Assembly: GCA_910584965.1 (NCBI GenBank)
Contig: CAJUDZ010000024.1
Span: 1-50,810, forward strand
DNA: 50,810 nucleotides
DNA from: an uncultured Lachnospiraceae bacterium
Lineage (GTDB): Bacteria; Bacillota; Clostridia; Lachnospirales; Lachnospiraceae
Direction: 5' to 3'
Positions 24,723-32,512 of the stretch are shown here, piece after piece (within the stretch, counting starts at the first letter, position 1; every line of letters begins with the position of its first letter). Under the pieces are notes generated by a model that was not told the DNA's origin, did no database searches, and was given only the letters and a program-made list of their open reading frames with translations. Position numbers and translations under genes: made by a program.

Positions 24723-26168
24723 CTAACCGATCAGCCAGTCATACATTTCCTGATACTTTTTAGCGGATACATGCCATGAGAAATCAGCCGCCATAGCGCG
24801 GTCGATAATTTTGTTCCACTCTCTTTTCTTATCATAATAAATGCGCTCCGCATAACGGATAGTGCTTAACATTTCATGCGCATTGTAATTGACAAAGCTG
24901 AATCCTGTTCCGGTACTTTCATATTCATTATATGACTCAACCGTATCTTTCAGACCACCCGTTTCCCGGACGATCGGAACCGTACCGTAACGAAGCGACA
25001 TCAGCTGGCTTAAACCGCAGGGTTCAAACAGCGACGGCATCAGAAACGCATCGCTTGCCGCATAAATCTTATGGGACAGGGCGTCGGAATAATAAATATT
25101 CGCGGAAACTTTCCCATGGTATTTCCAGTCAAAATGACGGAACATATTTTCATACTGCTCTTCGCCGGTTCCAAGCACAACAATCTGTACATTGTCCTGG
25201 CAGAGTTCATCCATCACATAAGCGATCAGGTCAAAGCCCTTCTGCCCGGTCAGTCTGGATACGATGCCGATCATCATCGTCTTGTCATCCTGATTCAGCC
25301 CAAGCTCCGCCTGTAACGCATGTTTATTTTTCACCTTTTCCTTGCGGAAATTAACCGCATTGTAAGGATGTTCGATATTTTTGTCCGTTTCCGGATTGAA
25401 ATCGTCATAATCGATGCCGTTGACAATACCGCGCAGATCATTCGTCCTCGCGCAGAGCAGGCCGTTCAGCCCTTCTCCGTAGAAAGCCGTCTTGATCTCT
25501 TCCGCATATGTGTCGCTGACCGTCGTAATCGCATCCGCATAAACCAGGCCGCCTTTTAACAGATTTGCATCCTTGTAAGCCTCCAGCTTATCCGCCGTAA
25601 AGAAGTACTCCGGAAGTCCGGTAATTTCCCGTACCTCTTTCACACTCCATTTTCCCTGGAATTTCAGGTTGTGAATCGTCATAACGGTCTTGATGCCGCG
25701 GTAAAACTCGCCGCCCTGGAATCTTTCCTTCAAATAAACGGGAATCAGTCCCGTCTGCCAGTCGTGACAGTGTATCACATCGGGTTTAAAATCGATCACC
25801 GGCAAAATGGAAAGCGCCGCTTTACAGAAGAACGCATATTTTTCAATCTCAAACAGCGCGTTATCGCTGTACGGCTTAAATCCGTTAAAAAAGGATTCGT
25901 TATCAATAAAATAATACTTCACGCCGTCTACTTCCGCCTCAAGAATCCCCACATATTCATTTTTCCAGTGAAAATCCATGTAAAAATGCGTTTTGTACTG
26001 CAACAGATCTTTCATTTTCTGTGACATACAGGTATATTTGGGAAGAATCACCCGCACGTCAAAATATTCCCTGTCAATACATTTGGGCAGGGAACCAACT
26101 ACATCTGCCAGACCGCCCGTTTTGATAAACGGCACACCCTCCGACGCAACAAACAAAATCTTCTTCAT
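24723..26168 (-). CDS. glgA: Glycogen synthase (ADP-glucose type)
   Basis: A 481-residue GT5 glycogen synthase, which adds glucose from ADP-glucose to alpha-1,4-glucan. The ADP-glucose-binding KTGGLADVVGSLPK is near the N-terminus (about residue 16). The C-terminal GT-B donor half shows SRLTGQKGFDL and SLFEPCGLSQLMSLRYGTVP. GGAGGG stands 9 nt before the ATG at 26168; longer frames lack a site. No other glg gene is in the window. Many spore-formers make glycogen before sporulation, which may explain the position beside spo0A. Confidence 0.93.
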   Translation of the reverse strand: MKKILFVASEGVPFIKTGGLADVVGSLPKCIDREYFDVRVILPKYTCMSQKMKDLLQYKTHFYMDFHWKNEYVGILEAEVDGVKYYFIDNESFFNGFKPYSDNALFEIEKYAFFCKAALSILPVIDFKPDVIHCHDWQTGLIPVYLKERFQGGEFYRGIKTVMTIHNLKFQGKWSVKEVREITGLPEYFFTADKLEAYKDANLLKGGLVYADAITTVSDTYAEEIKTAFYGEGLNGLLCARTNDLRGIVNGIDYDDFNPETDKNIEHPYNAVNFRKEKVKNKHALQAELGLNQDDKTMMIGIVSRLTGQKGFDLIAYVMDELCQDNVQIVVLGTGEEQYENMFRHFDWKYHGKVSANIYYSDALSHKIYAASDAFLMPSLFEPCGLSQLMSLRYGTVPIVRETGGLKDTVESYNEYESTGTGFSFVNYNAHEMLSTIRYAERIYYDKKREWNKIIDRAMAADFSWHVSAKKYQEMYDWLIG

Positions 26169-26208
26169 GAAATAACCCTCCAATATAACCTTTTTTGCCG
26201 CTTTGGCA

Positions 26209-26297
26209 GGATATGTTACCATATCCCAACAGACACGGCTCTCATATTGCCATATCCCCCGGATACGGCTCCCATTGAGGCCGTTTCTGTTATTATA
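26209..26297 (-). promoter_or_regulatory. glgA leader: -10 element, tandem repeat and small hairpin
   Basis: A perfect TATAAT on the minus strand (26297-26292) gives a leader of about 115 nt. It holds two imperfect 30/31-nt direct repeats (26244-26273 and 26213-26243, both with CATATCCC and ACGGCTC on the plus strand) and a 7-bp hairpin GGATATG/CATATCC (26209-26226). No good -35 is visible. Confidence 0.4.
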
Positions 26298-26362
26298 CAG
26301 CATTTCCCCCGGTAATAAAAGGATTAATTTCCATTAATTGTCCGTTTCTTCGTTTTCCGCAT

Positions 26363-26890
26363 TTAATTCCCGTACCCTCTGTACTGAAGACGAATCTTAT
26401 CCGCAATCAGGGCGATGAACTCCGAATTGGTCGGTTTTCCTTTTCCCGTATTAATCGTATACCCGAACAGAGAATCCAGCGTTTCCATTTTCCCTCTCGA
26501 CCATGCCACCTCAATCGCATGACGGATCGCGCGTTCCACGCGGCTCGGCGTCGTCTGGTATTTATTCGCGATCGTCGGATAAAGCACTTTTGTAATGGAG
26601 CCGAGCATTTCCACGTCCTCCACGGACATCATAATCGCCTCCCGCAAATACTGATAGCCTTTAATATGTGCCGGCACGCCGATTTCATGTATCATATTGG
26701 TTACATCCTTCTCCAGATCATGCACACCCGTTTCCCTGACGGCTCCGTCCATCTTCGCCAGATCGCCTTCCGGCCTGCCGGAAGGTACTGTTATCATGAT
26801 CTGAAATTCTTTATCGCCGCTCATTAAATTATTCAGAATTTGATATACCTTTTCGTTATCTCTTGTCACCGTTAAATTTAATTGTTCCAT
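26363..26890 (-). CDS. spo0A: Spo0A homologue lacking most of its receiver domain
   Basis: A 175-residue protein; full Spo0A is about 260. The C-terminal DNA-binding domain (about 62-175) is complete and highly conserved: MIHEIGVPAHIKGY, LGSITKVLYP, the recognition helix SRVERAIRHAIEVAWSRG (116-133) and KPTNSEFIA. Residues 1-45 still look like the start of a receiver (beta-alpha-beta, LNLTVTRDNEKVYQIL in place of the usual ADDN), but the rest, with the phosphoacceptor Asp (LDIIMP-type strand), is missing. It sits directly downstream of spoIVB, the canonical spo0A place. In Bacillus the isolated C-terminal domain is active without phosphorylation, so this one may be too. GGGGG lies 8 nt before the ATG at 26890; a TATAAT stands at 26960-26955. 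Confidence 0.88.
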   Translation of the reverse strand: MEQLNLTVTRDNEKVYQILNNLMSGDKEFQIMITVPSGRPEGDLAKMDGAVRETGVHDLEKDVTNMIHEIGVPAHIKGYQYLREAIMMSVEDVEMLGSITKVLYPTIANKYQTTPSRVERAIRHAIEVAWSRGKMETLDSLFGYTINTGKGKPTNSEFIALIADKIRLQYRGYGN

Positions 26891-27012
26891 AATAAAATCC
26901 CCCATTTCTACTCAACTGCCCGGTCTGCCCACGGATACAAACCGCGTTAATTCTATTATAAACAATACAAAGGGGCTATGGAATATTTAGGCATCGCACC
27001 GACGCACGCTCT

Positions 27013-28296
27013 TTACTGTATCAACATATTTTCGATAAAAATTCCGTACCCGCTGGCCGAGTCCTGGACCAGCACATGCGTCACAGCGCCGATCAGCTTG
27101 CCGTTCTGGATGATCGGGCTGCCGCTCATCCCCTGAATAATGCCGCCGGTCAGGGAAAGAAGTTCCTCATCCGTAATTTTTATCACCAGTCCCCGGTTGA
27201 CATTTCCCTCTTCCAGATGAAGTTCTTCGACCTGAATATCATAATATTTCGGCTCTCCGGTTACGGAACAGATAATCTGGGCCGGGCCGGTCACGACTTC
27301 CTGTTTTAAGGCAATCGGAACCGGTGCAAAAGATGTCTGCTGTACAATTTCGTCTTTGCAGACTCCGAAAATCCCTTCCGCCGTGTTTTCCGTAATCTCT
27401 CCGATGACGTTTTCGTTTTCGTATTCGATATATCCCGTCAGTTCTCCGGGAGAACCGTCCTGTCCCCGCGTAATTCCTATAATCTCCGTTTTATATAACG
27501 CGCCTTCGTCTAACTGCATCAGCGTGGAAGTATCCACATCGTTAATCCCATGTCCGAGCGCGCCAAAAGTATCGTCCGCATCCACATAAGTCAGCGTTCC
27601 GATTCCCTGTGCGTTGTCCCGGATCCAGATGCCGAGTTTCCATTCTCCGCCCGGATTCCCTTCGGGTTTTATCCTGACTTCGGTGATTTCTTCACCCCGT
27701 CTGAGCGTCATAATCATTTCTTCTCCGCCGGAATCCGCTATCATTTGCACGAAATGCTTTTTGTTTTCCACTTTTTCCCCATTTACATCCAAAATATAGT
27801 CCCCGGTCTGAAGAATGTATTTGGCCGGGGATATGGTTTCTCCTTTTTCGTTTTCAAACTCCCCGATGCCGACGACCAAAACGCCGTTCGTTTTTACATA
27901 AATACCGATCGGAATCCCCGACGGTATCAGCGTCTTATCCTGAATAACCTGAACGTCCACGCTTTTATATGGAAGAATCCCAAAAAGTTTCAAATCCATC
28001 TTATAGTGATCAATCTGGCCGGCTTTCACCGTAACCCCTTTGGAAAAGTCAACATGAAGGCTCTCCACTCCTGTAGAAATGCTTTCCACCGCTTCATCCT
28101 GATAGATTTTCCCGGAAACCGGCACCCGAAAATCCAGTTCCTGTTCTATCCCCGCGCGGATATTTATCGTCGAAGGCATCCTTCTCCAGTAATCAATATA
28201 CACCGCCGCCAAAAGCGCAAGCAGACCGCAGGCCAGCATGATATACAGAAATCCCCGGTATCTTTTTATTTTAAAGTCATGATCAGTCATTTTCAT
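27013..28296 (-). CDS. spoIVB: SpoIVB serine peptidase
   Basis: A 427-residue S55 family peptidase. In Bacillus it is made in the forespore, secreted across the inner forespore membrane and cleaves SpoIVFA to release sigma-K activation. Order: N-terminal membrane anchor (about 15-35), PDZ domain (SGIPIGIYVKTNGVLVVGIGEF to about 200), then the peptidase domain with catalytic His in GHGINDVDT and Ser in GMSGSPI. Both are intact. The ATG at 28296 has GGAG 8 nt upstream; a GTG at 28326 is not needed. A large hairpin lies just upstream and separates it from recN. Confidence 0.93.
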   Translation of the reverse strand: MKMTDHDFKIKRYRGFLYIMLACGLLALLAAVYIDYWRRMPSTINIRAGIEQELDFRVPVSGKIYQDEAVESISTGVESLHVDFSKGVTVKAGQIDHYKMDLKLFGILPYKSVDVQVIQDKTLIPSGIPIGIYVKTNGVLVVGIGEFENEKGETISPAKYILQTGDYILDVNGEKVENKKHFVQMIADSGGEEMIMTLRRGEEITEVRIKPEGNPGGEWKLGIWIRDNAQGIGTLTYVDADDTFGALGHGINDVDTSTLMQLDEGALYKTEIIGITRGQDGSPGELTGYIEYENENVIGEITENTAEGIFGVCKDEIVQQTSFAPVPIALKQEVVTGPAQIICSVTGEPKYYDIQVEELHLEEGNVNRGLVIKITDEELLSLTGGIIQGMSGSPIIQNGKLIGAVTHVLVQDSASGYGIFIENMLIQ

Positions 28297-28320
28297 GTTC
28301 CTTTCTCCGCTATTGTCAAC

Positions 28321-28384
28321 GTGCACCCGTTATCCTCAGCGGAAACGGGGATACACGGTCCCATTTTCCGCTGAGGGTATGCAC
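28321..28384. other. Long cruciform-type inverted repeat upstream of spoIVB
   Basis: CCTCAGCGGAAA (28334-28345) and TTTCCGCTGAGG (28365-28376) form a perfect 12-bp stem around a 19-nt loop. Outer arms GTGCA (28321-28325) and TGCAC (28380-28384) extend it. It ends 25 bp before the spoIVB start and has no T-run on the minus strand, so it is not a simple terminator. Confidence 0.6.
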
Positions 28385-28387
28385 ACC

Positions 28388-28415
28388 AAAAAAAAGAACA
28401 TACAAGAGTATGTCC
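28388..28415 (-). terminator. Rho-independent terminator of recN
   Basis: On the minus strand an 8-bp stem (arms 28415-28408 and 28403-28396, one G-U pair, loop TCTT) is followed by eight T residues. It lies 33 bp past the recN stop and separates recN from spoIVB. Confidence 0.85.
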
Positions 28416-28447
28416 TTTCTAGTATATGAAAAAAGTTCGATTTTAAT

Positions 28448-30133
28448 TTAATATTGCTTTGATTTTCTTGCCAAATCTTTCATTTCTTTCGCATTGTTCA
28501 GAACATTTTCCGTAATGCTGGCGCCGCCGAGCATTCTGGCGAGTTCTTCCACGCTCTCCGTTTCTCTGAGTTCGCGGATTCTGGTCACGGTGCGCTCTTT
28601 TGTTACGGATTTCTCGATCTGAAAATGGGTGTCCGCCATCGCCGCAATCTGCGGAAGGTGGGTGATGCAGATCAACTGATGCTTCTGTCCGAGGATTCCC
28701 ATTTTCTCGGAAACTTTCCAGGCGGTTTTTCCGCTGATTCCGGTATCGATTTCATCAAAAATCAGCGTTTCAATCTCGTCTTTATCCGCAAGCACCGTCT
28801 TTAAAGCCAGCATGATACGGGACAGTTCGCCGCCGCTCGCGACCTGGGAAAGAGGGCGCAGTTCTTCTCCGGGATTGGTGGATATCATAAAAGCGGCCTG
28901 ATCATAGCCGTCCGGTCCGATTTTATCTTTTTCGGAATGTACGCTGATCTCAAACGCAACATCGATAAAATTCAAATCGACCAGCGCCTTTTTCATGGAC
29001 CGGGCCAGACTTTTGGCGCTTTTTATCCGAATCCTGGATACTTTTTCACAAAGCGCAAGCAGTTCCTTTTTCAGGGCCGCTTCTTTCTGCATAAGTTCCT
29101 GCCGGTATGCGTCGAAATTCTGATATTTTTCCAGTTTTTCCTGCATTTTATCCCGGTAGGCAAGAATTTCTTCGATGGTGTTTCCATATTTCGCTTTCAG
29201 ATGATTGATCAGATCCAGCCGTTTTTCCGTACTGGCAAACAGCTCTCCGTCAAATTCCAGGCCGGACAGATAATCCGCCGCCGCCCTGTTATAATCGTTC
29301 AGCAGGCTGTCGATCTCCAGAAGCTGCGCCTCGAAATTCTGAAGCGTTTCGTCATAAGCGGCTACGGAACGGATTTCCTTCACGGCTCTTCCGATAGCGT
29401 CTCCCGCGCCGCCGTTCTCATAACCGCATAGCTGATGCGCAAGCGTTGCCGCTTCCTGTATTTTCTGCCCGTTGACAAGTTTTCTGTAAGATTTCTCCAG
29501 CTCCGCATCTTCTCCGGGTTCCGGCGCCGCATCCTCGATTTCCTGTACTTCGAACGCGGCGAGCGAAGCCTCCCGTTTCCGCGTCTCCTCGTCCACATCC
29601 TCCAGGGAAAGCTGTTTTGTAACCTCTTTGTATTTCTCATAGCATTCTTTCAGCTTTTTACCCGGTCCGTCCAGCGCTTCTTTCGCATATTCATCCAGAA
29701 TTTCCAGCTGTCTTGCGGCCTTTAGCAGCGACTGATGCTCATGCTGACCGTGAATATCGATCAAAATTTCGGCAAGCGCCCTGACCTGTTTTACGCTGAC
29801 GGTCTCTCCGCCAACCTTGCACAGGGATTTTCCGGGCATAATCCGCCTTTGCAGAATCACCGTTCCGTCCTCTTCCACAGGCAGTTCCAATTTGCGTATT
29901 TCTTCTGCCTGTTCTTCTTTTTCTACCTGAAAAACAAGTTCAACAAGCGCATAATCGGCGCCGCTTCGAATCATATCCTTTTCCGCTTTTGCGCCAAGCG
30001 CCAGATTCACGGAACCGATAATAATAGATTTTCCGGCTCCCGTTTCTCCCGTCAGTATATTCAGGCCTTTTCCAAAATATACTTCCGTTTCATCGATCAA
30101 TGCAAGATTTTTTACATACAGGCTGACCAGCAT
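28448..30133 (-). CDS. recN: DNA repair protein RecN
   Basis: A 561-residue SMC-like ATPase acting early in double-strand break repair. Walker A GETGAGKS is at residues 29-36. The centre is long coiled coil (about 160-380). The C-terminal half carries ASGGELSRIMLALK (signature) and IFDEIDTGISG (Walker B and D-loop). Follows argR by 5 bp. Confidence 0.95.
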   Translation of the reverse strand: MLVSLYVKNLALIDETEVYFGKGLNILTGETGAGKSIIIGSVNLALGAKAEKDMIRSGADYALVELVFQVEKEEQAEEIRKLELPVEEDGTVILQRRIMPGKSLCKVGGETVSVKQVRALAEILIDIHGQHEHQSLLKAARQLEILDEYAKEALDGPGKKLKECYEKYKEVTKQLSLEDVDEETRKREASLAAFEVQEIEDAAPEPGEDAELEKSYRKLVNGQKIQEAATLAHQLCGYENGGAGDAIGRAVKEIRSVAAYDETLQNFEAQLLEIDSLLNDYNRAAADYLSGLEFDGELFASTEKRLDLINHLKAKYGNTIEEILAYRDKMQEKLEKYQNFDAYRQELMQKEAALKKELLALCEKVSRIRIKSAKSLARSMKKALVDLNFIDVAFEISVHSEKDKIGPDGYDQAAFMISTNPGEELRPLSQVASGGELSRIMLALKTVLADKDEIETLIFDEIDTGISGKTAWKVSEKMGILGQKHQLICITHLPQIAAMADTHFQIEKSVTKERTVTRIRELRETESVEELARMLGGASITENVLNNAKEMKDLARKSKQY

Positions 30134-30138
30134 ATTCT

Positions 30139-30603
30139 TTAATCCTCATATTGAAGCATTTTCTTTATTTTATCCATAACAGGTATCGTATCGTCCGCCG
30201 TGCGGATGGCTATCATAATCGTATCGTCTCCGGCGATACATCCGACGACTTCCGGCATTTTCATCGCATCCACCGCCGCGGCGACCGCCATCGCCATGCC
30301 GGATACGGTTTTCATGACAAGAAGGTTCTGGGCCACATCCATAGACGCATACCCTTCTTTCAGCACACGGGTATATTTATCACTAAGATGCCCGTTCTCA
30401 TTTCCGCGCTCGTATACGACATATTTCTGCCTGCCGTTCATGCCCGGTATTTTAGAAAGTTTCAGTTCTCTGATATCTCTGGAAACAGTCGCCTGCGTAA
30501 CCTGATACCCTTCTTTTTTCAATCTTTCCGCCAGTTCTTCCTGGGTCTCGATTTCATACTGTTCAACCAGCTCCCTGATTTTCCCATGCCTGCTTTTTTT
30601 CAT
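30139..30603 (-). CDS. argR: Arginine repressor ArgR
   Basis: A 154-residue ArgR/AhrC type regulator. The N-terminal winged helix (about 1-70) carries the recognition region ATVSRDIRELKLSK; the C-terminal domain (about 80-154) forms the hexamer and binds arginine, with CIAGDDTIMIAIR. It represses arginine synthesis genes and may activate catabolism. Position between nadK and recN is typical of Clostridia; no arg operon is in the window. Confidence 0.93.
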   Translation of the reverse strand: MKKSRHGKIRELVEQYEIETQEELAERLKKEGYQVTQATVSRDIRELKLSKIPGMNGRQKYVVYERGNENGHLSDKYTRVLKEGYASMDVAQNLLVMKTVSGMAMAVAAAVDAMKMPEVVGCIAGDDTIMIAIRTADDTIPVMDKIKKMLQYED

Positions 30604-30623
30604 GCCGTTTCTCTCTCTTTACA

Positions 30624-30721
30624 GATTGAAAATCCTTGATTTTTCAACCTAATCTTCCATGTCAGGGCACATTTGAGGCTCTGACTCAAATTGCCAGTTG
30701 AAAAATCCTCGATTTTTCAAC
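30624..30721. repeat. Three consecutive hairpins between nadK and argR
   Basis: Within 98 bp: a 9-10-bp hairpin around TTGAAAATC-CTT-GATTTTTCAA (30626-30647), a hairpin with arms GGCACATTTGAG and CTCAAATTGCC (30666-30677, 30685-30695; one bulge), and a perfect 11-bp hairpin GTTGAAAAATC/GATTTTTCAAC (30697-30721). The outer two are near copies of each other. The last abuts the nadK stop. Confidence 0.75.
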
Positions 30722-31558
30722 TTATTCGCTCATTTTTTTATGCAGAATTTCCAGAAAGCTCTCCGTGTTGAGTTTCAGGATTTCCGTCGTCTTTGAAGCT
30801 TTTTGGATAATGATTTTATCTCCTGTATTCAAAATGACTCTGTGGCTTCCGTCAAAGCTGGCTTCCACAGTCTGTACGCAGTTTTCCCTTCCTTCCGGTA
30901 TCTCGATGACCACCTCATCTTCCGGTGAAAGGACGATGCTTCTTGTATTTAACGTATGCGGACAGATCGGCGTAAGCAGCAGAAGGCTCGCGCCCGGCTC
31001 CACAATAGGGCCGCCCGCCGACATATTATATCCGGTCGAACCGGTCGGCGTCGCCACGATCATGCCGTCCGCCACATATCCGTTCAGAAAACGCCCGTTT
31101 ACATAAATATGAAAATGCAGAACCTGTAAAGAGCCCCGCCGGGAAATCACGATATCGTTGAGCGCATAATCCCTTACCACACATTTTCCTTCCCGAAATA
31201 CGCCGCCCGAGAGCATCATGCGCGCCTCTTTCGTATAATCGCCGCACAACAATTTGTCGAGCGCCGGTTCTATGCTTCCGATCTCCACTTCCGCCAGATA
31301 ACCAAGCGTACCGAGGTTTACGCCGAGAAGCGGGATTTCCCGCTCCATCAGATCGCCGGCAGCCTTTAACAGCGTGCCGTCCCCGCCCAGAACGATTGCG
31401 CACTCGATTCCCTCCGGAACCCGGACAGTATCCGTTTCCCGTTCGTTTATCCGGCAGTCTGCCTGTGCGCCGCGTTCCCGCAGGTACGATAAAATCCTGT
31501 CGGTATAACGTCGTTCCGGATCTTTTGCCTTATTTGCTATTACCAGAAAATGCTTCAT
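30722..31558 (-). CDS. nadK: NAD kinase
   Basis: A 278-residue NAD kinase, which makes NADP from NAD and ATP or polyphosphate. The catalytic GGDG is at residues 58-61 (LGGDGTLLKA), followed by GVNLGTLGYL, NDIVISR and the TPTGSTGYNMSAGGPI segment. The ATG overlaps the tlyA stop as TAATG. The hairpin cluster starts right after the stop. Confidence 0.94.
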   Translation of the reverse strand: MKHFLVIANKAKDPERRYTDRILSYLRERGAQADCRINERETDTVRVPEGIECAIVLGGDGTLLKAAGDLMEREIPLLGVNLGTLGYLAEVEIGSIEPALDKLLCGDYTKEARMMLSGGVFREGKCVVRDYALNDIVISRRGSLQVLHFHIYVNGRFLNGYVADGMIVATPTGSTGYNMSAGGPIVEPGASLLLLTPICPHTLNTRSIVLSPEDEVVIEIPEGRENCVQTVEASFDGSHRVILNTGDKIIIQKASKTTEILKLNTESFLEILHKKMSE

Positions 31559-32511
31559 TATCCTTCGTCCCTGTCTGCTTTAAACTCCCGGTGCGCCGCG
31601 CTTACCGTGTCTAAGATCATCTGCCGTTCAGCTTCCGTATCGACCGATTCCGGCCCGGGCTGCGGCTCCGGTTTTACTTGTGCCGCCGGCTGCGTCAGAC
31701 TTTCTTCCGACATTCTTTCACGCAGCGCCATTTCTGCCTCCGCTTCCGTCAGCCGGACCGTCTCTTCCGAAAGCGGTTCCTTTTTTTCCAGATAAATCAG
31801 ATATTCGATATTTCCTTCCGGTCCTTTTACCGGAGAAAATGTAAGTCCTTTTACCGTAAAACCAACAATTCGTGTATATAAGACAATTTTTCGGATCACT
31901 TCTTCATGAATCTCCGGTTCCCTGACGACGCCCTTTTTCCCGACTTTCTCCCTGCCGGCCTCGAACTGGGGCTTGATCAGGCAGACCATATGTCCCGCAT
32001 CTTTCAGCAGATTTCTCGCCGGTATCAGAATTTTGGTCAAAGAAATAAAGGAAACGTCCACGGATGCAAAGTCCAGCCGGTCCTCAATATCTTCCGGCTT
32101 CATATAGCGGAAATTGGTTTTTTCCATGCAGACAACCCGATTATCCTGCCGCAGTTTCCATGCGAGCTGCCCATGCCCCACATCAACGGAATAGACCTTC
32201 GCCGCACCGTTTTGCAGCATACAGTCCGTAAAACCGCCGGTTGAAGCGCCGATGTCCATACAGATTTTTTCCGCCAGGCCGATCGAAAAAGCCTTCATGG
32301 CCTTTTCCAGCTTCAGGCCGCCTCTGCTGACATATGGAAGCGAAGCGCCTCTGACTTCGATCTGCGCTTTTTCCGTTTCAAACGCGGCGCCGGCTTTGTC
32401 TTCCCGCTGCCCGTTCACATAAACATTCCCGGTCATAATAATGGCTTTCGCCTTTTCTCTGGACGGTGCAAAGCCCTGTCTGACAAGCAGAATATCCAAC
32501 CGCTCCTTCAT
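31558..32511 (-). CDS. tlyA: TlyA-family rRNA 2'-O-methyltransferase
   Basis: A 317-residue protein. An N-terminal S4 RNA-binding domain (RLDILLVRQGFAPSREKAKA, about 1-60) precedes an FtsJ/RrmJ-type methyltransferase with the SAM site DIGASTGGFTDCML and VDVGHGQL. Related TlyA proteins methylate riboses in 16S and 23S rRNA. After the usual end (about residue 245) there is an extra acidic, Glu/Pro/Gln-rich tail of some 60 residues. The start at 32511 is 12 nt after AAAGG that lies in the last dxs codons, so the two are coupled. Confidence 0.88.
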   Translation of the reverse strand: MKERLDILLVRQGFAPSREKAKAIIMTGNVYVNGQREDKAGAAFETEKAQIEVRGASLPYVSRGGLKLEKAMKAFSIGLAEKICMDIGASTGGFTDCMLQNGAAKVYSVDVGHGQLAWKLRQDNRVVCMEKTNFRYMKPEDIEDRLDFASVDVSFISLTKILIPARNLLKDAGHMVCLIKPQFEAGREKVGKKGVVREPEIHEEVIRKIVLYTRIVGFTVKGLTFSPVKGPEGNIEYLIYLEKKEPLSEETVRLTEAEAEMALRERMSEESLTQPAAQVKPEPQPGPESVDTEAERQMILDTVSAAHREFKADRDEG

Positions 32512-32512
32512 C

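Noticed and set aside
28321..28326. GTG start for spoIVB at 28326
   Set aside because: It falls inside the inverted repeat arm and lacks a ribosome site; the ATG at 28296 has GGAG at normal distance.
30624..30721. Rho-independent terminator between nadK and argR
   Set aside because: None of the three hairpins is followed by a T-run in the direction of transcription.
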